The translations under genes were made by a program, and so were the position numbers. Below the pieces are notes generated by a model. The model ran no database searches. It worked only from the letters and a program-made list of their open reading frames with translations, and was not told the DNA's origin. Of a stretch of DNA of 64,000 nt, positions 1 through 12,270 are shown in pieces. The DNA is from Sweltsa coloradensis (taxonomy: Eukaryota > Arthropoda > Insecta > Plecoptera > Chloroperlidae). The stretch covers positions 336,652 to 400,651 of the forward strand of contig JAMZAV010002043.1 of the NCBI GenBank assembly GCA_024449915.1, read 5' to 3'. Position 1 is the first letter of the stretch; each line of letters opens with the position of its first letter.

Positions 1-250
1 TGACGTCGTCGTCATGCACCCCCGGTGACGTCACAGACCTCGAGGATCTCGGCGAGGCAAACAAGGGGTATTATTAGAACACAGTCGTTACGTCACGCGG
101 CGAGATCTAAAGTGCGTGGAGGTGATTTCCAAGAATCCGTCACGATCCGCGAGGATGTTGACGAGTTTACACGAGGGGCGAACGCAGCGAATCATCTCAT
201 CTCACTGTGTCTACGTTCGTCCATCCATCCGACAATAATTATAATTTGAT
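1..250. promoter_or_regulatory. CpG-rich patch with CRE octamer
   Basis: This patch is CpG-rich against AT-rich surroundings. It holds a perfect palindromic CREB-type octamer TGACGTCA at 26-33, a related TGACGTCG at position 1 and a TACGTCA half-site near 89. That pattern is typical of the 5' end of a metazoan housekeeping gene, but no exon with a clear splice donor follows within the window. A 74-codon open frame beginning at 25 crosses it and resembles nothing I know, so I treat it as chance. The patch may belong to a gene lying to the left of the window. Confidence 0.3.
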
Positions 251-1399
251 AACCAATTTTACGGTGAATGGATCACGATCGTTTAAAAATTATACAAGAA
301 TTTTTAATTGATGCATTTACTTAATAATTATAAAGTAAACAATAAGATGCTTCTTCGCGGACCGATGACTGATTAATTAATAAGCACGGGCCACGGCAAT
401 TGTGCAACGGTAACAATACAAATATGCATTACACAATACACAAGGGCCATCAAATTCCAACTCGCAACCTTCTCGTGGTTTGGCCCGTTATCTAGGGGAG
501 TTTTACTCCCTGAAACTAATGGCGAGCTCTGGGTCGTCGTCGGGGAACTTTCCAAATTCCCTTTGACTACCTCCCCGACGGCGACGACAATGGCAACACG
601 GACGGATGACATCGACGGAGACGACCACGACGTGGGGGAACCCCTGCCCTCCCCATACGCTTGTGGCTGGTTCTGACCAGCACAGGCCTGTCCACCCCTT
701 GTCCCCGCGCGTCACCCCTTACGTCACTCCCTTCGTCATGATTAGCCAAAGTGCATAAATATGAAACGTAAATCAATATCCAATCAATCAAGTCCAATCA
801 CAATACACATCATATTATTTTCAGGTTTTAATTGCAAGGACTTTTACAGTACCGTAACTATTACGCGACACAGCTGCGTACACATTATTAAAAAAAAACA
901 TTAGCCATAGCAATTCCTACGGGGCAAACACAAGTTACAATTAATGCAAAGTTGTAAGGGGGGGGGGGGGGATTCCCAACGTGCTGTAGCGGAGCCTACT
1001 ACTACACAAACACACAGCTTCCATTAAAGTTATTTATCGTCTAGCAAGTCGGACAGAAACGATAGCTGCAAAGTACAAAGGTGATTTATGCTAGGCTAGA
1101 TGCCCACGTGATAACGTGTATCTTATAGGTTCATCTACCCGGTACGTCCGCGTTCAGGTTTACCATACAAAACAACGAAAAGTAGCTAATGTAAACGCAT
1201 TTAGTAACCATCGCAGGAAGAAAACTTATTATGGTAGCGAGCGTTACAATTAATTACCAACTAAATAGCCAGGAAAAATCAAGAGTGGAAGAGGCGCCAG
1301 TAAAATGCCCACTTAGTGCCTCATCAATGCCTCATTCATACAACGTTAAAAACATTATTACGGATGGCAAAATACAAACTTTGTTGGGCACCCAACAGA
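251..1399. other. Unassigned AT-rich stretch
   Basis: I see no gene here. There is a 14-base G run at 958-971. A CpG-richer patch at about 555-730 contains an ATG in good context at 590, followed by only 28 codons before a stop. The rest is AT-rich sequence with scattered stops in all frames. Confidence 0.5.
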
Positions 1400-1475
1400 A
1401 GAAGCTTATGCATGCGACCGATTCCAGGTAGCAGGATCGAATCCCGCCACCGGCAATCCTGACTAAAAGTGTTTA
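1400..1475 (+). repeat. SINE-like fragment, tRNA-related (family A)
   Basis: The segment CGAATCCCGCCACCGGCAAT starting at 1438 resembles the B-box/T-arm of a tRNA gene (GGATCGAATCC) followed by a family-specific tail AATCCTGACT. The same block recurs at 5072-5104 (+) and, reverse-complemented, at 53652-53678 (-). Three dispersed copies with a pol III B-box-like core indicate a short interspersed element. I cannot define the ends of the unit. Confidence 0.45.
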
Positions 1476-1688
1476 CCACGGGAGACTTTCCCTTCACAAT
1501 CCTTTACCAGAAGAAGGTAATAACCCAACTGAAGAGATGGTCACAACGGGATAAATAACATTGGTGTCATTGGGGGTAGTAGAGCGAAAGCAAACAAGGT
1601 GCTGTATTGGGCCCCCGAGTATCATGATGGGATCTCCCCTCCCCCCAACGGCCCATCCAGCGAGTGCGACCATGCGGGGTGTTCCAGG

Positions 1689-2209
1689 CAGTGGCGGAAC
1701 TTCGTTTTATGGGCCCGCCCGCAAAATTTCTATGGAGGCCCTCCTAACAGATACACACATACATAGGCTCAGTGTTGTATTCAGGCTTTTCATCCCGGGG
1801 AGGCTATATAATATCCGTGGGGTATTATAGAAGGGCAAAGTACGGGGGTTTGGGGGCGAATCCCCCCCCCCCCAACAATAGCGCCGAAGAAGAAAATTTT
1901 GAAAATCAGGTTTTTGGAGTGCGTTTGGTGCGTTTTAGAAAAAAGTTGTGGGCTGAATGCAATACCAAAATAATTTAGTTTTTGTATTTTGTGTTATGGA
2001 CGCTAAAAGTTCCTAAATATCCGCTAGATTTCACCTTCAAACCGCTGGATTCACAAAACGGTCATTTTAGCAACGAAAACAAACACAATATTTTTCAAAC
2101 AGTGTGAAATACTGTTTTTTTTACTATATTTTTTTTTAACGGGGCCCCTAAACGGGCCTGGGCCCGCCAGCAGTTGAGGGCCCTGCGGGCGCCTATAGTT
2201 CCGCCACTG
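1689..2209. mobile_element. Non-autonomous hAT element with 8-bp TSD
   Basis: The termini are inverted: CAGTGGCGGAACT at 1689 and AGTTCCGCCACTG ending at 2209. They are flanked by a perfect 8-bp direct repeat GTTCCAGG (1681-1688 and 2210-2217). An 8-bp duplication and CAG..CTG ends are hallmarks of hAT transposons. The 521-bp body is non-coding, GC-rich at the ends and AT-rich inside. A related copy in the opposite orientation lies at about 47383-47870. The chance frames covering it are not genes. Confidence 0.85.
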
Positions 2210-3128
2210 GTTCCAGGACTCGTCTTGTTCCATGTAGGATGTGGGACTCTATGGTATTCCGAATTATATAATGTAATGTCCAAGGGAAAAATGAAAAATT
2301 TATGAAAATATGTTAGGTAATACACAGTTTGTTGTGTAGAATTTACACGATCATCAAAATTGCAAAACAAACGTAGGGTCCCACAATTTCATAATAACAC
2401 ATGGATTGGATTAAAAACCGGTATAAACTGGGGAAGGTAAAAAGTAAAAACCAAATTTACAAAATAAAAAAAAAGGATTTTTTTTTTCAAAATAATCTTC
2501 CCATCGTGTGATAGGAAGAACATACTGAAATGATTATTCAATCACTCTGTCGATCTTGATCGTGTAATCGCCTAGAGAGAGCAAGATCACGTTTAGTACG
2601 GTAGGAACCGAGCCAACGTGTTGACGCGCACGCACACACACACATCAGAGGACAAACAGAAAACAACGGCAGCATTAGCTCGTTATATAAACATTTAATT
2701 ATAGTATCCAAATGACTAGTTTTCGACGACAGACCTTGGCGTAAATGGCAAGCTGCCCCGTGGACGCCAGTGCCACGCGACGCGACGCGCATTATACGAG
2801 AAGAATGCGCCAACGAGTTAGCGACAGGCAATTAGGCGCTCTTGTATTATCAACAAGACGCGCAGAGCCATTTGCGTTCACATTCACGGTAAATGTAATT
2901 AGGAATGTTTATATGTACATCGTTAACATACACTTTGCCTTGAAATAATGAAAAATTACGATAAATTTAATCATGAAAATTCCTGTTTGTAAACATAATT
3001 ATCTTTTCCCATTTTTCATCGTAGGGACAATAGAAAATATTAATTATGAATGAGTAATTTAAATTTAACCACAATAACTATTATAATGACGTGCCATAGC
3101 AAATGTCGTAAACATTTACCTTAACTGC
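2210..3128. other. Unassigned stretch with CA microsatellite
   Basis: This is AT-rich sequence with a short CA repeat near 2629-2643 and a CpG-richer patch at about 2745-2880. I found no supported exon or element boundary. Confidence 0.45.
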
Positions 3129-3182
3129 ACGAGAATCGAAGCCAGAACCTCCGGCCTAAAATGATGTGCTCTTGGCAAATCA
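3129..3182 (-). repeat. SINE-like tRNA-related fragment (family B)
   Basis: On the minus strand this reads GCCGGAGGTTCTG followed by a tRNA T-arm-like GGCTTCGATTC. A similar block (GCCGGAGGTTCTGAATTCGA) lies at 33722 on the plus strand, also preceded by a GGCAAGAGC-like sequence. The shared block indicates a second tRNA-derived SINE family. The ends are not resolved. Confidence 0.4.
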
Positions 3183-5065
3183 GATACAATTCCCAGTCAG
3201 GGAATATTTTAAAGAGAATTGCTCTTCTGCTAAAAATCATGTTATCAACGTTATTCAAATGTACTTACTTCCAATATTTTTTTTAGAATGTAACGTATTC
3301 TTTTTGGAGGGTATCCAAACTCATAATATTAGTATACGAACAAAATATAATACGAAAAAAGAAGACATCATAATATAATAATGTAGCTTCTTCTAATATT
3401 GCTATGAATAACGCTGGCATGAAGCGAATTAGGAGACAAGGATGATTGGGACGGTAGCGGTTGGTCGTCCGAGGCCGCCGAGAAGTGCGTAGTGATCTGC
3501 AGCCTACGCACGACGGGCTATTGCGTGGGTGGGGCTTGGCTCCTATCCCGAGGGATGCTTCCTTCCACATCAACAGGCCAAATTAAGTCTGCAGACACAC
3601 ATGCTAAACGGGAACGCGGAAAAACTAGTGAATTCCTTTCCCGTTTGTCAACGACACAGATCTATTCTAGAGACGTGCACGGATTGTTGCGTTTGATACG
3701 ATGTTACATACATTTTACTAGTGTGTAATGAATAAATATTTCAATTTGGATTAATTGCTCATAGGCCTACCAAATTCCCTGAATTTTACAGATTTTTCTA
3801 GGCTGCAAATTTGCCTGCTTGGAAAAATAAGAAAATCCCTGAATTTGCCAGATTTTGATTGAAAACTATATTTTTCAGGCTGCAAATTTGTCTAGCTGGT
3901 GAAATGTGAGTACTGATTTTGTTCTGAGACTTCATGATTGGCAATGATGTATGATGGATTATAACGGGGTTCCAGTGGCGTGCCAACGGAGAATGTTGAG
4001 ATTTGTGAGTTGACATTATTTTAATTTTGTGAGTTGTAGATAATCTTTATGGAAAAGAAAAAACTGCAAGAAACATCAACAATTTCGCGTGGATTTTCCA
4101 GAGTTGCAGATAGTATAATACTGTAAAATGAAGAACAACTGCATTTTAATAACAATTTGAATATTGAGATCGATCCTTAGGATTCCGAACAATTAATTGT
4201 TGTGGTGACAGTATTAGCATGTGGATATCAACGGCAAGATGCACTGAAGGTGGGAAACCCTGGCTGGTGGCTACATTCCTGGCATCTCCCCAATCCACTC
4301 AATATAACAATTACTGCAGGCGACGGAGTGAGGCGACCTGTCGCCCTCATCTGTAGACAAGAGCGTCGTAGAGCGTCGCGACGCTTGACGTACTCCCGCC
4401 GTAATAGGGGTGTTAGTTTCACAGGACAGATACGGAGTGTCGCCGTCGAGACGCGTCACAAAGCGTCAACACATTACCTAATACAATTCAAAAGATACAC
4501 TTAATTGATTATGCTACAGTATATGCTGCTGCTACAACTACAATTTTACAAAAATATTGTAAGGATGTCCGCTGTAAGGCACAATCCGTTTTACCCGGTG
4601 TGAACCTATGTGACAAACTGTAGGTTTATGAGAGATTGCCAGTGGCGGAATTCGACCCCCTCCCGTAGTACTGTATCGTTACCATTCTACAATAGACACG
4701 GATAAGCAGAGTTTCGAGATTTGGTAAAAACCGAGTTTTGTCCGTATTACCACAATCTCGCTTAGGTTCGTCTAATAAAGCATTATTATTTTTAACTTTG
4801 CCAGGCAAATCAATACGTCAACCGTTAAAAAATAGCTACGCTACTACATTCAAACAAAAAGCAATCTGCTTGACAGTCTTGCGTGATAGCACTGGTGGCC
4901 GACACAAGAACGACGCCGACAAACTGGGTCACAATTCACCGAAACTTCTAGAAGTAAACATATAGTATTTGGAATAGGAAGTTCGTGAAAGCCTTTCCCA
5001 TTCTGAATAGAGTCAAAAGACGTCATGAGCAACGACATAGGTGCAGGCAATGGCATATGACGCGA
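3183..5065. other. Unassigned stretch with a degenerate direct repeat
   Basis: Two diverged copies of a ~60-bp block carrying TCCCTGAATTT, a CAGATTTT-like middle and AGGCTGCAAATTTG lie at about 3775-3815 and 3834-3895. A lone hAT-like end CAGTGGCG occurs at 3973 without a partner. A GC-rich patch at 4315-4460 holds small repeats of GAGCGTCG and a 100-codon frame (4202-4504) that I do not recognise and take as chance. Confidence 0.4.
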
Positions 5066-5105
5066 GACACGCGAATCCCGCCACCGGCAATCCTGACTGA
5101 AAGTT
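5066..5105 (+). repeat. SINE-like fragment (family A copy)
   Basis: This is a second copy of the CGAATCCCGCCACCGGCAAT block that is followed by CCTGACTGAAAGT. It matches the copy at 1438 almost base for base across 27 positions and then diverges. Confidence 0.45.
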
Positions 5106-6465
5106 CTATCACAGAAGATTGCCCTCGGATATTTCTAGCACCGCAATATAACCTAGTTTAGTTAGTCACATGCAGATGGTCAACATACCGGGTAAAACTG
5201 ATGTGTAACATGATTACGAAAAGTTTTTTTAAATTTCATGATCTCCGACTTGTGTGTGGTGGGGTCGACGTGTTAAAGCTTGGATTGGATGGATGCACTC
5301 TAGAGGTAAAACAACGAGGCCTAGAAGACGCCAGCCAACACAAGGTCACGTACCGTCGCGTCGTTGCAACATTGGCTTGTAGCAAACTGGGCTGTTGTTG
5401 ATCGACATTGGGGTTGTTGCTGTTTGTCGTGAATTCATAAAAGTCGTGAGAGTTGACTGTTGGGACATTTTGATTTAATTTGACGTGCTCCTAAAGTATC
5501 ATACACTAGCTCTAATGGATAGGGTTTTTTTATTTTTATGCAAACGGTGATAACGTACTTGTAGTTTCTTGATGCTAGGCACCTTGTCGAGTAGCAAGGA
5601 CTAGAGCGACGACGCGGTTAGCGGGCTTCTATCGCTCACGAAAGGAAGGAAGTCTCGATGTCATACATAACCTCTCCTCGTCCTCCTTGCAACGGGACTT
5701 GACAACCAACACATGCGAGGTCCACAACAAAGACAAACGACATTATGAACGCGGAACAACGCTACGTTTATCAATCATTACGGAGCCTGATGTTGCGAAT
5801 TGCGACAAATGTAAGTGGCAATAAAACAAAAGATGACATCCGCTCCTTCATATTCGCAGGGATTGAACATCTGTACGCAGTATCGCATACGCATACACCT
5901 TTTACTAATACTAAGCTGACCGATTTGACAGGTGAGGTGCATACTGCATCATTGTAATACTAAATTTAGTCAGGTCGAAGTGAAGAGATAGGCCTATTGT
6001 TTTTATTCGATGGTCATTACTGTAATCCTGCAGCATGGAAGGAATTCTATCGACCTACACTACCTACACACCTATTACACTAAAATAAGATCCATTATTA
6101 GCCAAGACTGTGCTTGATAATTTTTCTCATAATTCCCCAATTGACCGGATCCAACATACTATAAATAACCAATTAGTTGTCCATCCATCCAGATCTGGAC
6201 ATAAATCACCTAAACTTTCAATGTTTTAAAGAGTATTTCTTCAAAATATGTTCTTGAGGTTTATAACATTAAAATCGTCATCTTTTTATTTGCATTTCGT
6301 TTAGTACAATGTTCTTTTTTGCACCTGAGTAGACATATTTAGATGTTGTTTGATTTTTGATATAATTTTTATTTTTGTGCTTTAGAATTTAGTTAATTTT
6401 ATGTAATGCCTATATCGCACTTGTGGAGGTAACTCTGTTGTTGGTGGCAATATAATATAATAATA
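5106..6465. other. Unassigned AT-rich stretch
   Basis: I see no gene, RNA or complete element. A 70-codon frame at 5745-5957 has a plausible start but no recognisable similarity or splice signals. Confidence 0.45.
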
Positions 6466-7142
6466 CTAGGAAGCTTCGCAAACGCTTTTTCAGGCGCGTT
6501 GTTGGATGAGCGTAATTGGTATATTGAGCGGCTGTGGTTATTGCGGTTTTTTTTTTTTAAATTTAATTTAAAAAAAGAAAAAAATTGTAAAATTTCGATT
6601 TTCATAAGAAATAATTATTCGATTGTGCTCAAATTTCACACGAATATATTAATTCATAAAATTAAGGTTCTGTGAAAAAATCATTACAATCGGATAAAGC
6701 ATGCAGGTGTTATACGTCAAAGAAATGTTTTAAAAAGAAAAAACCCCGTAAAATTTCGATTTTCATAAGAAATATTTTTTTGATTGCGCTCAAATTTCAC
6801 AAGAATATCTTAATTCACAAAATTATGGTTCTGTGAAAAAATCATTAAAACCGGTTAAAACATGTAGGTGTTATAAGTCGAAGAAATTTTTAAAAAATCG
6901 AAAAAAATCGTAAAATTGCGATTTTCATGAGAAATAATTTTTCGATTGCGCTCAAAAACGTGGCAGTTCTAAGTTCAGAGATTTCGAAGGTCTCCAGCAA
7001 ATTTCATCGCAATTGGAGTATCGGTTTAGCCGGAATCGTGTTAACAAACAGCCAAAAATACAAAAGAAAAAAAAAACATTCCGGATTTTTTTTCTCCAGG
7101 TAGTGAAATGGAATCTTCGCTTCGCTCGCTACGCTCATCCAA
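6466..7142 (-). mobile_element. Helentron-like rolling-circle element, family 1 copy
   Basis: Read on the minus strand, the element starts with TTGGATGAGCG at 7142 and ends with a short hairpin (AACGC..GCGTT) and CCTAG at 6466, followed by T. Near the 3' end lies CGCTCATCCAACAAC, the inverse of the 5' end, so the inverted repeats are asymmetric: terminal on one side, subterminal on the other. That layout, with a 3' hairpin, is described for Helentron/Helitron2 non-autonomous derivatives (HINEs). The interior has about three degenerate ~165-bp subrepeats with AAATTTCGATTTTCAT cores. It is non-coding. Related copies lie at 17130-17827 and 28882-29470. Confidence 0.65.
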
Positions 7143-8833
7143 TAATAGTAATATAATATACCAGTTATCAAAATACTAGGATACCGGTAGGCCTGGCCTA
7201 ATCTATTTTTGATAAAATGAGTTGTGTATGATAATGCTATGACCATTACAAAATGAAATTGCATTTTAATTCAAACAACTGAATAATAAAGAAGTAATTT
7301 GTTCCACTTCAACCGGTAAGATAATGACATGGACAAAACAAGATAGTCTTACTTCTGAGGCGGGTAGTTAATCGCATAATTAGATTTATTACATACATAT
7401 CCACCAATAAAACGCAATGAAAGCCGTTCAAATCAACTGAGTGTTTACTGATGAAACTGTTGGTCTAATTGAGGTGGGTTTATTAAATTCCACGTGCGAC
7501 ACGCAGTGATGGTTCAACGACTCTTTATTCGGAGAAGACTTGCGATCGCATGTAACAAGTGTTAGGTGATGCAACTGATGCACTCTGCGGCCTCGAGTCA
7601 AAATTAGGGGGCCGCCACAGGTGGATATAGGGAAGTGTGGGCCGAAAGTTTTAGGCGGCAAGAAGTTTATCATTCAACTGTAGTCAAGCAACGTATACTT
7701 GATTGACTTTTATGTTTTGAGGACTTAATTATTTTGTTTACATCAATTCGATTCAAGACCCATGTCTACCGTTCCGTATAAAATCTATTTTGTTTTGTTT
7801 TTATCTGAAACAGGTACTTGCCATGCACCAAGTTAGCAAGGTAAAGAATAAATAAACAAAACACCCTCTAAAAAGGTAGTTGACACTGGGACTGGAAAGT
7901 GGAAACCCATCATGTCGATCACACAATGCTTGGTTCGGCTCGAGCCACCTATTATCGGCCTCCTCGAGTCCTCGTATACGCGGCGCTGTCTGCTGTCTGC
8001 ACACACGGGCGAGGTGTGTCCTTGTGGTAGATGACTTGACTGCGCGGAAGTGCTGACTATCCTGCTATGGGTCATTAGGTTTAGGCGCATATACAAGGTG
8101 ATGCGGCCCACACAATTACAAATTGCAAGTTTTATTTTCACACTTGATTTTTAGATTATTCGTTTATCTGCCCGAAAATAGCTTTTTAAAATTGTGTTGG
8201 CTTGTTTGTTGACTCTACCGGACAAATGACTACTCCGATCTTGATGAAAACTTTAGGGAGCCTTTGAAATCTCGCAACTTATACATGGTATGGCCTACGT
8301 TTTTAGCACAATCAAAAAATACTCTCGAAAGTCGCTCTTTTACCATTTTCCGAATATAGCCATGCAGGCGGATTGACCAAATACGCTCATCTATCAACGC
8401 GACTATAAAAAGCATTCGAAAATCGACCTAGGTCTCAATATAAGTATCTCAGTAATTATTTTTACATACAGCTGTCACATTCAATGATCTCAGGTCCTCT
8501 ATTCCTTCTCCTACAGTCTCACTACCAGTACCATGATCCAATGTATTCGTTGTACATGTACCAGTACATGCTTGCTGATACACATGGTCGGAATGTTTAT
8601 GTATACATACACATGAGATGAGATGAGAACAGAACGAGGTCAGATCGACGGCGGAGAGTAAACCACACCACAAGTACATTACTGCATTGCACTGCACGTG
8701 CATACAATCGGGCGTGGGCATTGAGACTCATGCTGTCACGATAGGAAGTAAACCATTTGTAACTGCAACACTGTATTGCGAGTTGCGTTCACACATTTAT
8801 AATAACACCATCTGGAATACAATCCAATCCAGA
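7143..8833. other. Unassigned stretch
   Basis: This is AT-rich sequence with moderately CpG-rich patches near 7560-7660 and 7920-8050. I see no exon with both borders and no paired terminal repeats. Confidence 0.45.
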
Positions 8834-8930
8834 AATTACAAGAAAATCCCGACCGGGGTTTGCGGGTCACCCACTTTCCGGGTAGTGGGAGACCCAGGTT
8901 CAAACCCCGGTCGGAATAGATTTTGTAATT
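8834..8930. repeat. 97-bp tRNA-like hairpin
   Basis: The outer arms AATTACAA..CCGACCGGGGTTTG and CAAACCCCGGTCGG..TTGTAATT pair over nearly 30 bases. Inside, GGGTC.CCCAC pairs with GTGGG.GACCC, leaving a ~10-base loop. The right arm holds GGTTCAAACCC, a canonical pol III B-box, and its complement lies in the left arm. This may be a tRNA-derived SINE head turned into an inverted duplication, or a structured small-RNA precursor. The size is within the pre-miRNA range, but nothing shows that it is transcribed. Confidence 0.55.
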
Positions 8931-10024
8931 TACACCTAAGGGAGTGTTTCTCGCAAGACAGATTAACAAGACAAGGTGATTACTGATGAGTGTATTGGAA
9001 GTGCAACCTGACAAAGGAAGATGGTGATTGGCAACAGGAAAACAACAAACAAGTGGTTTCCTCGTGTAACAATAAGCATCACACAAGCACAGCAATAACT
9101 TATTATAAAATCGCCTGCACCAGTTTAACTCCACTCCGCATCTCGCATACGATTATCATTCATTATCGACAGGTACACAGTACACACCACGCCGCTTTGT
9201 TCCTCAACTCAGCGGCAGCAGGTTGCACTTGCAGAGACCGTTTATACGCGAGTGCTTCCATTGTCATGTCGTTCGTCATCACTCACGACGTGTTTCTGAC
9301 AGGAGACGAACACAGTTTCGAATAAATACACAGCATTATAGTAGGACATTTTTATATCCGCCGAGGTTCTAGTTCAGGCTTCGAAGACATATAATAATAT
9401 AAGGTCGTTGAAAATTAGTTCTGTTATCTAAAGACGACAAATAAATATACATATAATTATTTATTTATTCATGTATTTGCAAAGTTTACAAAACTCACAA
9501 AAGAATGTAGAATTAGGAAAAAAACGGGAAATTACCTCAAAGTACGGAAATAAGAACGATAGCAACGGATTCACAGTCAACAAGTTACAGCTCAGCTCAC
9601 TCAAGTCTTTTTATTACAAGATAAAATCCTATCCATTTTAACGTCTCAGAAGAAACGTATAGAGGGGGCGATATTGATCACAGTGGAGCAAGGGAGGCCG
9701 AGAGTGCAGTACGCTCTAACTAAATGGAAGAAATGTGTTTGCCGTGCCATTCAAAGGTCACCCGTACAAAACCAAGGTCTTTGGACTACCGAGGTCTTTG
9801 CTAACAGTCGTTCGCTGTCCGCGACGAGTCGGGTAATTATCCGTATTTACGATTGCGAATCACTTGTCTGCCCGCCTGTCCCGTTCCCAAGCTTGTAATA
9901 GCTTCTTCCAGAGCAGTGGCGTACATTATAACGCTCCGAAATATCCAGTATTGCAGATATTCACGCACACATTTGTGTGGACTATGGCCTATCTCACATC
10001 TCCAATAATATAAATAAAATATAA
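8931..10024. other. Unassigned stretch
   Basis: I found no supported gene. A 111-codon frame at 8990-9325 lacks any recognisable domain or splice context. An isolated hAT-like end (CAGTGGCGTAC) occurs at about 9915 without a matching right end. Confidence 0.4.
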
Positions 10025-10812
10025 ATAGGAAAAACGCTAAAGTCCCGCCGCGTTGATGGATGAGCTTTTTAAAGGTTTTAGTTTGCGTGGGATATCTTTA
10101 CTTTTGCAAGTGCTTTGTTTGGCTGCCTACGCATTGTAGGTGAATGTTGTCAAGTTTCTTTTGTTTCTTGTCAATTGGTTTTATTTACCGTAAAAAACTT
10201 GTATTAAAAGCTTTATTTCTATGGATTCTGGCTAACTTTTTCAACTTTTTCTTTCAAAAGGTACTACATCACCATAACCTTAATGTCCATGTATAATATG
10301 AACGTTGAAACCCCACCCGTTTGGTCAGAATTGGCCCAAATGGCACGTAAAATATAGTACAAAAAACCAAAAATCTTATATTAAAAGCTTTATTTCTATA
10401 GATTCTGGCTAACTTTTTCAACTTTTTCTTTCAAAATGTACTAAATCACCATAACCTTAATGTCCGTGTATAATATGAACGTTTTAGCTCCACCCGTTTG
10501 GTCAGAATTGGCCCAAATGGCACAAAAATATCGCACAAAAAATCGAAAAAAAAATCGTAAAAGTACGATATTCATGAGAAATATTTCTTCGATTGTACCC
10601 AAAAACGTGGCAAGTCTAAGTTCAGAGATTTCGAAGGTCCTGTCAAATTTTCATCCAGATCGCATATGCCGTTTGCCCGGTAGAGAGCGAACAAACAGAC
10701 AGAAAAACAAACAAAAAAACAAAAAAAAAACAAAAAACACAAAACAAAAAAACACCCGAGCTAAATTTTTTGGGGGGTCGGTGAAATTGAAGTCTTCGCT
10801 TCGCTCATCCAA
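10025..10812 (-). mobile_element. Helentron-like element, family 2 copy
   Basis: Read on the minus strand, the element begins TTGGATGAGCGAAGCGAAGA at 10812. It ends near 10025 with subterminal AAAGCTCATCCATCAACGC, a small AACGC..GCGTT hairpin and a mutated CCTAT in place of CCTAG. Two tandem ~160-bp modules, each containing GCTTTATTTCTAT and CCGTTTGGTCAGAATTGGCC in complementary orientation, occupy the middle. It shares its first ~200 bp with family 1. The 123-codon frame at 10460-10831 is lysine-rich, low-complexity reading through the element, not a gene. Confidence 0.65.
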
Positions 10813-11726
10813 TCAGTTTCGAAATTCGTGACAACATTATTTGTCTTTGGGTAATGGGTTTCATATTTTAGCAACGGGGCGAAAACAAGACTGGGTAAGA
10901 TTTTTGAAAAAAGCTACGTGACAACTCAAGATGCAATGCATGAGCATTGAGGTTGGTCGTTGTGCAAATTTTTATCAAATAGTTTAAATTTGAATAATAT
11001 TTATCGATTTGGTAACACTTCCGTAGGTGAAATTGATAGTATTTTACACTATACACACACTTGAAAATCCCGATCGGGCATTTTTAAAAGTCGGAGTAAT
11101 TTTGGACGGTTCTGGTGTTTCCTTTTACATTGATGCAAATGTTCTGCTTCATTGATTTATTTATTGTAGGGATGTGTGACAAAACAATGTGATTTTTTCA
11201 GGACAGACTGGACAATGACATCGCTACTTGGAGGAACTAGGCTTTGCATAATCAAACTACGGGCGACTGAACTAAAGAGAGTTCACCGGGAACAAGACAA
11301 AGCAATGCTCCGAAAACTGATTAGCATGTGCCATGCTTCTTTTATTGGGAGGTGGACATGTTATGATACACTGTTCAACCTTTTTTACATTTAGAAGGTC
11401 CATACTTTTAAAGATAGCGTAGAAACTGGAAAAGTTCGTCACTCGCTACTTGTTTATTCTAATAATATACATAATTGTTTTGAGATTATCAATATTGTTG
11501 TCTGCTAATTTATCTAGTTGATCGGCAGCCAGCCGTTACTTGATTGTGTTTACTAGATATAGCTACAATCATGATGACTGTACAAATAGGTATCGGTTTC
11601 ACATTCAGTCATTCACACTCATTCAAGCGGTCGGCTGTTTCCGTTTGTTTGATTGTAGTTTGTACGGATAGAAATAGAAATTGACGGTGGTGGCGCTTGA
11701 TGCCGAGTGAGATAATGACAGGAGTT
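10813..11726. other. Unassigned AT-rich stretch
   Basis: I see no paired repeats, RNA gene or coding exon here. Confidence 0.45.
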
Positions 11727-12270
11727 TTCCGAAAGTAAATGGGGAAAACACATTATCAATCACAACATCGTACTGCTGTGTTGATATTACGAATCGATTG
11801 TATGAAAATTTACCAAAAATTAAAATTTTACACCTCGTTTTCTTGATTGCAGCCGGCCAAACAAGAATGCAAAATTTAATTCAAAGTCGCTAATTTCATA
11901 ATTTAAAAAAAAAAAAAAAAACGTAAGTGTGATTACGTGTTGGGTTTTGCAACATACAAACTGCGTTCACTTTGTAATGTTTTGTAAATAGTTATTTCCA
12001 AAAGTAAATGGGGAAAAACACATTACTTATCACAACACCGTACTGCTGTGTTGATAATGCGAATCGATTGTATGAAAATTTACTAAAAATGACAATTTTA
12101 CACCTCGTTTCCTTGATTGCAGCCGGCCAAACAAGAATGCAAAATTTAATTCACAAGTCGCTAATTTCATAATTTAAAAAAACAAAAACATGTGTGATTA
12201 CGTGTTGGGTCTTGCAACACACAAACCGCGTTCGTGATAATGTAATGTGTGATAATGTTTTGTAAATAGT
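11727..12270 (+). repeat. Tandem duplication, two ~269-bp units
   Basis: Unit 1 starts at 11727 and unit 2 at 11996. Both run through AAGTAAATGGGGAAAA, TGTACTGCTGTGTTGAT-like sequence, TTGATTGCAGCCGGCCAAAC and TTTTGTAAATAGTT. Differences are scattered substitutions and a homopolymer A-run change. Both contain the same acceptor-like TTGATTGCAG, so an exon duplication is conceivable, but no open frame with a donor follows it. Confidence 0.8.

Noticed and set aside
3971..3982. hAT element start (CAGTGGCG)
   Set aside because: No matching inverted end or duplication nearby; orphan motif.
4202..4504. 100-codon open frame
   Set aside because: GC-rich patch with small internal repeats; long frames on both strands overlap, and there is no recognisable domain or splice context.
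10460..10831. 123-codon lysine-rich open frame
   Set aside because: It is A-rich sequence within a Helentron-like element; the Lys/Asn/Gln composition is a homopolymer artefact.
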